NCBI GenBank assembly: GCA_031310005.1
Contig: CM062385.1
Location: 3,038,001-3,102,000 of the forward strand
Reading direction: 5' to 3'
DNA from: Dactylellina haptotyla
Taxonomy: Eukaryota; Ascomycota; Orbiliomycetes; Orbiliales; Orbiliaceae
Length of the DNA stretch: 64,000 bases
Shown piece by piece: positions 34,101-44,445 of this stretch. The notes beneath the pieces are model-generated. The model saw only the letters and a program-made list of their open reading frames with translations, searched no databases and was not told the DNA's origin. A program made the position numbers and the translations under genes. The first letter of the stretch is position 1, and every line of letters starts with the position of its first letter.

Positions 34101-36864
34101 CTGGTTGCGTAAGGCTCCATTTGCCCGCCTTCTGTAGATCCTGGATCTCCGTCAACGCCTGAATGGCTTGTTTCTCTCGTCGTAGAAGTTGGAAAGCGGA
34201 AGTGGACAGTGTCTTATGGCTTGTTGCCAACGAGTTTTGGAGGGGTTCAGATGCTGTCACCGCTGTAAGATAATCAAACACGTCCAGTCTAGGCTTGTCG
34301 GAGCCGTTTTTATGTTGCGATCCTTGTTGGCGGCCTTGCATTTGGTGCTGGTCACGCAGTTCTGCATGTGATAGGATCCGTTGAGCTTCGAGAGATCTTG
34401 AATTCATGCGCGCCGGAGTGCTGATGCTACCGGACCTCGTACCCACCCTAGCCGGGGTTGGCGCAGAGGGCGAGAGCTCGTTAGGATTGCCATCTGCTTT
34501 GGAAGCCGAAGTACCCGCGGTGCTGCGCCCGTGGAAGACAATTTTGGCGAGCTGTAGACCTCCAGTGATCGATGGGCGTTTTTCGCGTCGAGAAGATGCA
34601 CGGGTGGCAGGTGTCGATACGGTTGTGTTTATGCTTTCGAGGGCCGCGGTTGTGAGTGGTTGTTGAACGGACTTGGGCGAGGTCAAATGTATAGTGTGGT
34701 CGTCGACAGACATGGGGGTCTCTGCGATGGCAGAGCCGTCAATCGCATCGGCTTCATGTGTGATATTTTGCGGTGTCGGTGGAATGCCGGCCGGTGTGGC
34801 GGACACTTTTTGATCGTGAGTATGAGTTGGTTGCAAGGATTCGAGAGCCTCCAAGGGTGTCTGCTCCTCTCGTTTTATATTTGAAGTGGCGATTCCAGTT
34901 TCCCTCACAGTCTCAGGAGCAGGGGAAACTGCGTGCTCCGCATTGGATTGGAAGCCTTCATGAGTGTCGAAGGTTTCTTGTTTCGCGCTGACGATAGACT
35001 TATTGGTGAGGTTTGATTCTTCTGTGCTCTGGACACCTGGTGTTTCTTGGGAGCCCAGGCTACTATCAATTGCGCCCCGAGATGTCTCGGATGCAGAATT
35101 TGTCGAAATTTTCGGAACTTGAGCCTCAACTTCAACTTCAGCAGCTTCGCCATCTTGCTCTTTCTCAAGAGGCTCAGTGTTTTGCGCATCAGCATCCTCC
35201 ATTTCGACATCTCCGGGTGATTCTTTGCTCAGAGGCTTCGCAATGTCATTTTCCACTCGTTCGATTTGTGAATCTTGCGTGCTTGGGATATCTCCTTCCT
35301 TAGAGGTTTCTTGCTGTTTCGATAGCGCTGTCTCGACCTGTAGTTGTTTCTCAACCTCGCCCATAACTTCATCCTGCGATGATTTCAATTCTGATTCAGC
35401 AATTTCGCTAGGCAGAATAGGTTCAGCCTGGGTTTCGGACGCTTTCGCCAATGATTCCGGTTCCATCTCAGACACATCCTCCGCTTTCTCCTTATCACCA
35501 TCACCAGAATCGAGAATATCATCTTTGAGGTTTTCATCCACGGGCTTTTCAGAGCCTGCTTCGTCGGGAACCGCAGAGTCGGCAGGGCTAGGTGGTGATA
35601 CGGATTTGTTAGAGACCGAAGTAGGCGGGCGTGTATTGTGTTCGAGTTCAGTAGCGGTTGTGGGTGTGGGAAACGGACGAGGGATTTGTTCTTGAGGCGA
35701 TGTTTGCGTGGAAATGGCAAGTATTGGTGATTCCGATTTTTGGGATGAACTTCTTTGAAGAGGCGAGGGAGACACAGACTTGTCACTTGGGTGAGTGGGC
35801 GACGACCGTCCTTGGGATCTCGCGGAATCAGATGTTCTTTCGGATGTGGAGGCATCTTCGACTTCCTCGGGAATAGCAGAGGTCGCATCTTCCATTTCCT
35901 GGTCAGTTCGACTGGATGAATCATTGCTAGGAACGAGGGCCTGAGGGGTGCCGGATCTTTTAGATCCGGTTTCATCGGAATTGTTGGCCGTAGCGATATC
36001 CTCTTGGCGGGCAGTTGGTTCGGCCGACGGTTGTCTTTGCCTGACAGATCTACGTGCTGGTGTCAATGTTCCAGATTCCTCCACAACTGAAGCTGTCGAA
36101 TCGGTACCGTCGACTCCAGCAGGTTTCGGCGTCATCGATCTTCTCACGGATGTATCGCGTGCCCTCGGAACGTTGAGGGCCTCTGATGATTTTCCGGTAG
36201 TAGGATTCTCGCTAGTTGATCTTTCGGCCTTTGTCGAAGATAGCGATAGCCCAGCATCTCCATTTTGCGCAGTGGTAGGAACGATCGGTTTCAATGCTTC
36301 CCTGACAGCATCTGGGACCACTAGGATTGGTTTCGGTATCATCTCGTTCGCGTTAAACGTTTTCCCTCTGATTGCAGTGAATGTACTATCAGCACGATTC
36401 CAGCCCACCAAGCCCCGCTGGGTACCAGATGTGGACAATGGCGATACTAACTGGTTGATATCCGTGTCTTCCAAGAATTGTCTCTCTCCATCGTCGTCCC
36501 AGCCAGATTTGCTGGCAGATCGTCCTCGGTTTGGGGTTGTGCACGACAGTTGGACATGGTTGACGACTCGGTATAGTTCTTGGAGTTTGCGTTTTCGTGA
36601 AGATACGAGGTTTCTATATATTTTCCGCAGCCACGAGAGGATTGACGGAGAAATGGTTAGCCAACCCCCAATTTATGAAATGTGCAAAAGTGCTGTCGTG
36701 TGAGCGTGTCGTATCGTCGGGAGGATCGTGGGTTTTCTCATAACCCATCCATCCGACCGAATGGTGCAGCACCCAGAATAAAACTTTTAAAAAAAATTCG
36801 GGAAGACAAACTCCAGTGCTTCGCGTTTTTTTCCGAGCCGGGTTAACGTCTCTGTCGAGGCCAT
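31186..36864 (-). CDS. vid21: NuA4 histone acetyltransferase scaffold subunit Eaf1/Vid21 (HSA + SANT)
   Basis: Eaf1/Vid21 is the platform on which the NuA4 acetyltransferase assembles in the nucleus. Exons 36812-36864 and 31186-36613 encode 1826 residues. The intron has a GTTTGT donor and an ATATATAG acceptor with a GCTAAC branch site. The join gives KKREALENLVSSRKRKLQEL, a basic helix expected near the N-terminus of this family. Residues about 65-800 are disordered and Glu/Ser-rich. An HSA domain follows near 860-940 (VHWDYLLMEVKWMSKDFKED, AKKLADSCVAWHH), then a SANT/Myb domain near 1140-1200 (SQWTAEEDKELVSAVRKYNH, ECFERWFML). The last 450 residues are Gln/Ala/Thr-rich with poly-Gln and poly-Ala runs. 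HSA plus SANT with no ATPase domain distinguishes it from Swr1/Ino80-type proteins. Confidence 0.9.
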
Positions 36865-37676
36865 GGTAGGGTGTTATTCAAATGGCAGTCCTCCAATGTC
36901 TCCCATCTACTCCGTCAAAGAAAGGAAAAGAAAATGTTGTTGGCGGGTAATCGAATGGTATCGAATTGGTTGGTGGTGGTGGTATCGATTGTATGGTATT
37001 GTGGTGTGTATTGTATGGTATGGTTCTCCAAAAGTGTCCCTAAAGTTGCTGGAAAACGGGGAAAGAAGTGCAGCCGGACTAACGGAGACCTCTTCCTTGT
37101 CGTATCGATGGCCGTGACGGCATCCTCCCCGGGCAGGAGGCAGTAGCTGTCGAGAGGGGACGGTGGTGATGGCGGTGGTGGTGGTGATGGAAGAAGATGG
37201 AGGAAGAAGGTTGGAGTGAAGTGAAGGAGGGAAGGATTGAAATGTGTTGCGGAGTGCTGCGATGAGAAGAAAGCTGCCAGTTTAGCCCGCCAAGACTTAT
37301 TTTGCTCTGTTAAACGAAGATTAACGCGGTAATTAGCTGCCAATTAGCCCAATCGGGTCCCTTTTAGATCCAATTAGATTCTGCAGATTAGATTAGATTC
37401 CCATCAGATTAGATGCCCTCGCCAACGTTGCCCGTTTCGGACAGCATTCGACCGTTTCTGCTCGCAAAAATTATTTTTTCTGCGACAGGAAGAATTCTTG
37501 AGAGAGGAAGCTGTATAACCTGCGAAAAGTTAGCGTACCAGACGACGAGGAGAGCTCTCTTCGGACGTCCACTTTGGCAGCATCCTCTATTCTTCACTCT
37601 TTTTTATTACTCTCTCCCTTGTACGCTATTGTCTAATATTATCTTATCCATTGAATAATATCAAACAAATATCAAA
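36865..37676. promoter_or_regulatory. bidirectional promoter Vid21 / Mak11
   Basis: About 0.8 kb between two divergent housekeeping genes. It contains a purine-rich GGTGGTGATGG tract near 37160-37195 and clustered GATTAGATT motifs at 37365-37412. A shared control region is likely but not proven. Confidence 0.5.
37365..37412. repeat. clustered GATTAGATT repeats
   Basis: Imperfect direct repeats of (C)AGATTAGATT in the divergent promoter. They could be binding sites or a simple-sequence relic. Confidence 0.5.
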
Positions 37677-39191
37677 ATGGGCCAGAAAAGAAAGCGCGAC
37701 GTCTACGGCGTCCCCGCGGCCGCCTCGTCGCCGGCTACCTCGCCCTCCCTCACAACCGCAGACTCCCTCTCAAAGCTTGCGCTCTCCTCCACCTCCTTCC
37801 AAATCATCGCCGGCAGCTATGACCGCGTCCTCCACGGCCTCCGCGTCACCATTCCCTCCAATGATACCTCTTCCTCCTCCTCCAAGCCATCGGCTACATT
37901 CACTCCTCTCTTCCTGTTCACCGCCCATGCCTCATCCATTCGCTGTCTGGCGGTATCCCCCCCCTCAGACGCCGATGGTACCGCCAGCAACAAGAGAATA
38001 CTGGCTACCTCCTCACCGGACACCAAAATAAACCTATACCACCTTCACACCCGAACAAACCTGGGTACCCTCGCCCCTCCCTCCGCCTCCCCGACCACAT
38101 CCCTCGTCTTCCCCTCGAAATCAACCCTGATAAGCACAGACGAAGCAGGGTACATCCACATCTTCAGAACAAGAGATTGGTCTCTCCTCAGCAGTCTGCA
38201 CTGTCCCGCTCCGAAACCTAGACCCGGGGCGATTCTACAAAGCGGAGGCGTGAACGCCCTCGCTGTTCATCCATCTGGAAAGCTGGCATTGTCGGTTAGC
38301 AGAGGCGAGAGGGCGGTCAGGATGTGGAATCTCATGACGGGGCGAAAGGCTGGGGTGTTGGTATTTCCCAGGTCTATACCTCGGCTGATCACCGGTTTGG
38401 GTGACGGGATCAAAGTCACCTGGAGACCCGGCGGGAAGGAAGGATACGCCGTCATGTTTGAACGCGGGGTGGTGCTCTTCGGAGTAGATAGCGAGGTACG
38501 GGGTAAGATTGTAACCACGCCGATAACAAAAGTACACAACATCAAGTTTCTCGAAGTCGAAATCAACAACGAGACGCAGGAAGTCTGTTTTGTTGCAACG
38601 GAAGACGGCAGGGTGGTCGTTTACTCGATCCCTAAGGAAGGAGAAGCCAAGAAGACTGATCAGGAGGGTAAAGAAGAGGGGGAAGAAGAAGACGAGATCA
38701 AACCTTTCGTTATTGATACTATAATACCTCCGTCGTCCGACAAGTCGAGGATAAAAGACTTCGACATCCTCCCTCACCCATCTGCGGACCAGAAATCAAA
38801 ATACTTCCTCACAACAGCCAACAGTGAAGGTATCATCCGTGTGTACACACTAGACTTTGCAAGTATCCATATCAAAGGCGGAGCACAGCCCAAGAAACAG
38901 AAAGTAGACAAGGATGCGGAAAGTAAGAATGGGGATTCCGAGACAGATGGGGTCCAGATTCAGACTACCGGGTTCGCACAGATGGCAGGTGAATACTCGA
39001 CCGACAGGCGGATAACCTGCTTGACCACAGCTGAGGTGGACGAGAGTGCTGTAGGAATTGTTAAAGATGGACAGGATGAAGATCTGGATGATAGTGAAAG
39101 TGATAGCGAGGATGATGATGATGATAAGGAAAAAGAAGAACTAGAAAATGAAGATGAAGAGGAGGAAGAATGGGGCGGAATTGAAGAATAA
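37677..39191 (+). CDS. mak11: Mak11/PAK1IP1-type WD40 protein (60S ribosome biogenesis)
   Basis: Mak11 is a nucleolar WD40 propeller needed for 60S subunit assembly; its animal counterpart PAK1IP1 also binds PAK1. Single exon of 504 residues starting MGQKRKRDVYGVP, a basic nucleolar-type N-terminus. The propeller shows SFQIIAGSYDRVLHGLRV, FTAHASSIRCLAVSPP, ILATSSPDTKINLYHL and, most diagnostic, GGVNALAVHPSGKLALSVSR with ERAVRMWNLMTGRKAG, then GIKVTWRPGGKEGYAVMFER. Two charged inserts interrupt the late blades, and the C-terminus is strongly acidic (DDSESDSEDDDDDKEKEELE), typical of nucleolar factors. At 504 residues it is longer than yeast Mak11, mostly from these inserts. Jip5/WDR55 was considered, but the HPSGKLALSV blade favours Mak11. 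Confidence 0.83.
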   Translation: MGQKRKRDVYGVPAAASSPATSPSLTTADSLSKLALSSTSFQIIAGSYDRVLHGLRVTIPSNDTSSSSSKPSATFTPLFLFTAHASSIRCLAVSPPSDADGTASNKRILATSSPDTKINLYHLHTRTNLGTLAPPSASPTTSLVFPSKSTLISTDEAGYIHIFRTRDWSLLSSLHCPAPKPRPGAILQSGGVNALAVHPSGKLALSVSRGERAVRMWNLMTGRKAGVLVFPRSIPRLITGLGDGIKVTWRPGGKEGYAVMFERGVVLFGVDSEVRGKIVTTPITKVHNIKFLEVEINNETQEVCFVATEDGRVVVYSIPKEGEAKKTDQEGKEEGEEEDEIKPFVIDTIIPPSSDKSRIKDFDILPHPSADQKSKYFLTTANSEGIIRVYTLDFASIHIKGGAQPKKQKVDKDAESKNGDSETDGVQIQTTGFAQMAGEYSTDRRITCLTTAEVDESAVGIVKDGQDEDLDDSESDSEDDDDDKEKEELENEDEEEEEWGGIEE

Positions 39192-39617
39192 GCTGAATAC
39201 TTTCGATTCTATACATGTATTACTTATCTAGGCATATACACTTTATATTAACTCAATCTTGGACCTAAACAAAGATAGTATAAAGTCTCTGGACCAAAAC
39301 CAAACTCGCAACATTTGGCTTGGTTCGAGGCTGCACATATTTGACATGAACAACGCAAAGACACCCACCTACAGGATCGTGCTTTGCCACTTTTCTCAAT
39401 CTGCCGGTAGGTACGCAGGAACCCCTCTTCTGGCCCCTTCATAGATCTCCCAGAGGCATACATTCAGAGGCATCTTCTTTGGGGAAACCGGGTTAGCAAG
39501 GTGGCGAAAAGATGATATAGAGAGTCCTTATTTAGCGCTTGAGACATGGACCTACGGCGAGCGCTTCTACAGTCGATGCAGCACTAGTCCTCGTTAGCAC
39601 CTAGATTCGATTCCAGA
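39192..39617. other. tandem spacer
   Basis: Terminator of mak11 and promoter of the receptor gene. No TATA box is obvious; no gene seen. Confidence 0.5.
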
Positions 39618-42600
39618 ATGGATCCACTTTCGGTAACCGCTAGTATCATTACGCTTCTCGATGTGGTCGGGAAATTGATCGAATACGCCCGAAATGTCAA
39701 GAAAGAAGACGATGATATAGCTGATATTAAAACGCAGACGGACGCTCTTTCTCAGCTGTTCGGACGGTTGAAACACCTCCTGGAAGACCCACAGAATACA
39801 AAACTGCTGGCGGTGATAGACCCCAATACTCTGTCTGAATGTAACGAACTTTTAGCTTCCCTTCAAAAGCGACTTGAAAAACAAGTTCAAAATAGTGGTT
39901 CCGCACAACCAGCCCTACCGACGACGTCTTCAAGTCAGGAGAGTAAATTGAAAAAATGGAAACAAAAATTCTCCAGCTCCATTCAAACCTTCGTATGGCC
40001 TTTTACGAAACCAGAATTCGACAAGATTCTTGCGAACCTAAAAAGCTACTACAGCATAATAGAAAGTACCCTTCAAACCGAACAAATACAATTGATCGTA
40101 GACATCGACCAAGATAAGAATCTATCCAAGCTTCCCGTTGCCGAAGGAGCGACCTTTGGGTCGTACGAAGACCAATTCGAGCCAGAATGTCTCCCAAATA
40201 CGCGAGTGGATCTTCTGGAGGATATCGCGAACTGGGTGGCAGAACCTGCCGCACCCCGGGTATTCTGGCTATACGGGATGGCTGGCACCGGAAAGTCAAC
40301 CATCTCACGAACTGTTGCCAAAACTCTTAGCACGAATAAGCAACTAGGCGCGAGCTTCTTTTTCAAGAGAGGAAAAGCGAATCGTGATGCTTCAAGATTC
40401 TTTAGCACCATCGCTAATGACCTCACCATTCACATACCTCATCTGCGACCATTGATAAGTAGAGCTATCGAAAACGATCCTAAAATTTACAGAAAGGCTT
40501 TGAACGAACAGTTCAACAATCTCATTCTCAAACCTCTCTCCAGGCTACCCCAAAATGTCATCTCGATGTACGCCACACCCGTGGTTATATTGATAGATGC
40601 GCTAGACGAGTGCGAGAACGAGAGTGATGCGGGTCTCATCTTTGAGCTTCTTGCTCAACTTCAAGATTTAAAAGTTATCGATGTTAGACTTTTTATCACT
40701 AGTCGACCGGAAATAAGTCCAGATTTCGATGGGATAACGAAAGGAAAGCACAAAGAATTGATACTTCACGATATACAGCAATCGACGATCAAACACGATA
40801 TTTTTAGTTTTTTGAAGCATGAATTCGCGATCATTCAAAAGACTCGCAAGATGCCCAAAGACTGGCCTGGCGACGATGCCATCAAGGCTCTGAGCGAGCG
40901 AGCAACACCTTTGTTCATATTCGCATCAGTCGTCTGTCGCTTCGTCGCCGAGAAGAGGTTTCCGGCGCAAAGCCGTCTCGATATCATCCTTGGTTCGACG
41001 ACTGCTAATTCGAAATTTACGTCCAAGGTCGATGCCATCTACGAACCCGTTCTAAATCAATTGTTAGTAGACTTAGATAACCCGGATGAATTGGATATAC
41101 TGAAAGACTTTGACGACATCCTTGGAACGATTGTCTTACTTGAAGCACCATTGTCTAGAAGCGCCCTTTCCCAGTTAATCAAAAAATCTGAAGATGAGGT
41201 ACATTGTATTCTTGTTCCTATCAGATCAATTCTCGACACCCCGGATGATAGCAGTTATCCTATACAGATCTTTCACCAGTCCTTCCCCGATTTCCTCCTG
41301 GACGGGCGCCGAAAAGGAATGAAATTCTTCATCGATAGGGCGGATGCACATAAACGAATCGCCATATATTGCATCGAACTACTTGCAACCCATCTGCGGG
41401 AGGATATATGCAACCTTGGAGCGCCGGAGACCTTGCTTAGCGACATCAGCCGAGATGTTATCGATAATCACATTCCGGAGTCGGTTCAATACGCTTGTCG
41501 ATACTGGCTATATCACCTCAGACAGCCCGGACTAGTGTTAGACGAGCACGATTTCGATATGCTATATCAATTTCTTAGCAAGCACCTGTTACATTGGCTG
41601 GAGGCGATGATCCTCCTCGGTTATTCCTTTCACATCGTTCATCTGTTCCGAGATCTATTGCTTCCCAGCTTGTCAGATGATGATACATCCATCAGACAAG
41701 CATTAACAAAAGCGACTATGCAACCCCTGTTCATAAAATCCGCGCCGATATACAGCCGCTTTATTGAATTAATCAACGACATCATACGTTTCGTACAATC
41801 AAACCAAAAGATTCTCGAAACAGCTCCGTTGCAACTATACTCTTCGTCGATATGTTTTGCACCAGAAGAGTGTACCGTCAAACGCCTATTTTCTTCGGCG
41901 GTGCCCGCTTGGATTCTCAGGAAACCGGCTGCCCGTCTAAAGTGGGGCAATCTCATTCATACTCTCGAATACCGCGGCGGCTACGGAAGTTATGTTACAT
42001 TCTCCCCGAATGGTAGTAAAATAGCCGCCGTTAGCAAGGATACAAGGTTTAGGATGTGGGATACACTTTCCGGAATACTCGTACAAACGCTAGAGGTTGG
42101 AGATAAGTTTGAGCATCTAGCGTTTTCCCCGAGCTCTGAGAATCACGTCGCTTTTTCTGCGCGCTCTCTCGTCGAGATCTGGGATATCGAACTGGGGAGA
42201 CAGCTGCAAACATTCCGTACACAAAGGACCAAGATTCATGTTATAAAATTCTCCCCTGATGGTAAGGTTTTAGCCGTGGGGGCATCCGCAGGGTTCCTAG
42301 CTCTGTGGAATATCGATCACCAGTCTTTCTTATATCATCTAAAGGGCCATGATGGCATTATATGGGACTTGGCATTTTCCTCAAGCGGTGAACGTCTCGT
42401 ATCCGCTTGCGATGATTGTCCAGCTAGGCTTTGGGATGTTCAGTCGGGCAAGCAAATGCTAGAATTTGAAGTCGCTCCAGAACGAGAATCACAAGGCAAA
42501 CTAACCGTGGCGTTTTCCTCAGATGATACTGAGATAATATTGGCAGGGGCTCGAGGAAGAGTCCTGATATTGGATGCGACCTCTGGAGCTTTGCTTAGAA

Positions 42601-43850
42601 ATATCGAATGTACCTGGGACAAGCGCGCTTGGCCGCCGCGGCGTGTGACGATTTCAGCGAAGCTCGGGATAATAGCTGGTGCGGGGAAAGACGGCCGAGT
42701 ACATGTATGCGATCTGAGTGATGGCAGCAGAATAAAAACCCTCAAGGGCCATCATAACAGAGATTCGCGAGGCTCCGTAGGGTTCTCTCAAGATGGAGAT
42801 CTTCTAGTTTCGCCCAGTGCCTCGGGTAACACGATCAAGATCTGGAATATGGGGTACCATGGCTCTGATTTTCCAGAGTTTTGTACGCACGCTGAAAACC
42901 TGGCTCCTCTAACCATATCTCAAGATAGTAAATGGCTTGTATCACCGACCCTTAAAACGGTGGAGGTATGGGATGTCAACACGGGAAGCCTGTCACACTC
43001 TTTCGCTGGCCATAAATTTGTTGTAAGTTCACTAGCGGTCTCGTACGATAGTAAATGGCTTCTGTCCGTTACAGATCCCCAAAAGGCTACAGCGCTATTA
43101 TGGTGTTTGGGGTCCAACACTCTCGCGTACACTTTCAACGATTGGAAGGACGTCTCAGCCCTCGCATTCTCACCGGACAATAAATCTATAGCCTGGACAT
43201 CGAAGGATTTTATAAATTTATGGAGTTGCAATCTCGAACGGTTATGGTTCTTACCATCCAAAGTGATTTACTTTTATATGCCGGAACCCGTCGGCCATCT
43301 CACCTATTCTCCTGACGGTAGAAGTTTGATTCTCGCGGGTCACGGAGGAAGGGAGGTTTATATAGTAGATACGGAGTCCGAAACATTGCTGTCTTGTATA
43401 GCTACGAAAGATCTAAGTCATCACTACGTCAGCGGAATGACCCTATCATCTCATTACCTCGCACTATCGCTTCAAGAAAATAACCCGAACGCTGTATACG
43501 TCGGCCGCGGCCAGCCTAATAAATATATATCGATAAGGAGCCTCATCCATGGAGAGGTCCAGAACCTAAAGGGCTCGGGAACTTGGCCAAACTTCTCGAG
43601 GGACGGACAGTTCATTGAAACCGAGATTGGGAGGACTCGTCTCCAACCGGGAGTATCTCTCGGCACCCCGGATCCTACGCTTTCTTCTATAACCATCAAA
43701 GACTCGTGGTTTTGCCTAAACGGCAGGAGAGTTCTGCTTTTGGCTGAGGAGTATCGACCCATTTGTATGGTATTTACGAGTAATTTGATGGCGATCAGGT
43801 GTGAAGATGGTCATATTTATTTTCTTGAGTTCTCTGAGCCGCCTATTTAG
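39618..43850 (+). CDS. NACHT-WD40 NOD-like receptor (STAND protein)
   Basis: Fungal NOD-like receptors sense non-self or stress and trigger cell death or other responses through an N-terminal effector. One uninterrupted exon of 1410 residues. Residues 1-160 (MDPLSVTASIITLLDVVGKL) match the N-terminal domain common in fungal STAND proteins (Helo-like group). The linker motif ATFGSYEDQFEPECLPNTRV precedes the NACHT domain. Walker A is GMAGTGKST (220-228) and Walker B is VVILIDALDEC (322-332), followed by FITSRPE. A helical region leads to WD40 repeats from about residue 778 to the end (VTFSPNGSKIAAVSKDTRFR, VIKFSPDGKVLAVGASAGFL, DLAFSSSGERLVSACDDCPA). The repeats are diverged from each other, unlike the near-identical repeats of HET-D/E-type receptors. 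All key nucleotide-binding residues are present, so the gene looks functional. Confidence 0.92.
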   Translation: MDPLSVTASIITLLDVVGKLIEYARNVKKEDDDIADIKTQTDALSQLFGRLKHLLEDPQNTKLLAVIDPNTLSECNELLASLQKRLEKQVQNSGSAQPALPTTSSSQESKLKKWKQKFSSSIQTFVWPFTKPEFDKILANLKSYYSIIESTLQTEQIQLIVDIDQDKNLSKLPVAEGATFGSYEDQFEPECLPNTRVDLLEDIANWVAEPAAPRVFWLYGMAGTGKSTISRTVAKTLSTNKQLGASFFFKRGKANRDASRFFSTIANDLTIHIPHLRPLISRAIENDPKIYRKALNEQFNNLILKPLSRLPQNVISMYATPVVILIDALDECENESDAGLIFELLAQLQDLKVIDVRLFITSRPEISPDFDGITKGKHKELILHDIQQSTIKHDIFSFLKHEFAIIQKTRKMPKDWPGDDAIKALSERATPLFIFASVVCRFVAEKRFPAQSRLDIILGSTTANSKFTSKVDAIYEPVLNQLLVDLDNPDELDILKDFDDILGTIVLLEAPLSRSALSQLIKKSEDEVHCILVPIRSILDTPDDSSYPIQIFHQSFPDFLLDGRRKGMKFFIDRADAHKRIAIYCIELLATHLREDICNLGAPETLLSDISRDVIDNHIPESVQYACRYWLYHLRQPGLVLDEHDFDMLYQFLSKHLLHWLEAMILLGYSFHIVHLFRDLLLPSLSDDDTSIRQALTKATMQPLFIKSAPIYSRFIELINDIIRFVQSNQKILETAPLQLYSSSICFAPEECTVKRLFSSAVPAWILRKPAARLKWGNLIHTLEYRGGYGSYVTFSPNGSKIAAVSKDTRFRMWDTLSGILVQTLEVGDKFEHLAFSPSSENHVAFSARSLVEIWDIELGRQLQTFRTQRTKIHVIKFSPDGKVLAVGASAGFLALWNIDHQSFLYHLKGHDGIIWDLAFSSSGERLVSACDDCPARLWDVQSGKQMLEFEVAPERESQGKLTVAFSSDDTEIILAGARGRVLILDATSGALLRNIECTWDKRAWPPRRVTISAKLGIIAGAGKDGRVHVCDLSDGSRIKTLKGHHNRDSRGSVGFSQDGDLLVSPSASGNTIKIWNMGYHGSDFPEFCTHAENLAPLTISQDSKWLVSPTLKTVEVWDVNTGSLSHSFAGHKFVVSSLAVSYDSKWLLSVTDPQKATALLWCLGSNTLAYTFNDWKDVSALAFSPDNKSIAWTSKDFINLWSCNLERLWFLPSKVIYFYMPEPVGHLTYSPDGRSLILAGHGGREVYIVDTESETLLSCIATKDLSHHYVSGMTLSSHYLALSLQENNPNAVYVGRGQPNKYISIRSLIHGEVQNLKGSGTWPNFSRDGQFIETEIGRTRLQPGVSLGTPDPTLSSITIKDSWFCLNGRRVLLLAEEYRPICMVFTSNLMAIRCEDGHIYFLEFSEPPI

Positions 43851-44445
43851 AATATAATGGAAGAAGATTGAGGCTTCAATATTGTGTATATTGTCAATTG
43901 TTTCGATATTATACGTATACTTGACTTTAGATCGCGATCGCGATCGTGTTATTATTTGTATGGAGTATGTGTGTATGAACCTTACAAAGTTGAGGGCTTC
44001 TTACGAAAAAATCAAAACTAGCACTCTTCTCGTCAGGTTGTGAACATAGGCAGCAAATCTTGAGTTTTAACTATTAATCACCAAATCGAAGAAAACTCCA
44101 AAATCGTGCTGTGTCATCTACATTTAGTCTATAGACGTCTATGAACCTGATCTTGTGTAACACATTCTCCAGACACGAACTACCACATAAAACAACACTT
44201 TGCTATGAGACTAGCCCGCTGAGCTAACTTGAATATAAGAAGACATACGTCCTCTTAACGTCCTCCACCCTTCCTATTCTCACAATCACATGCCACAGAT
44301 TCAAGACGCACACAAAAAAATCACCAGTAGTAATTAATTCCATCTCTACAGTTGCAACCTCAAACGTAACCTCTGATCTCACTTTACTAACAACGATCAT
44401 TAATATTGATTACCAAGAGACAGATCAAAGAATCGACCGAAAAAA
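43851..44445. other. tandem spacer with GATCGC palindrome
   Basis: Terminator of the receptor gene and promoter of the AA9-like gene. A TATAAG lies at 44234-44239. A perfect 16-base palindrome (GATCGCGATCGCGATC) lies at 43930-43945 in AT-rich surroundings. Confidence 0.55.
43930..43945. repeat. 16-base perfect palindrome of GATCGC units
   Basis: GATCGCGATCGCGATC reads the same on both strands and stands out from the AT-rich 3' flank. It could be a protein-binding site; it is too short and stemless to be a convincing terminator. Confidence 0.6.
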
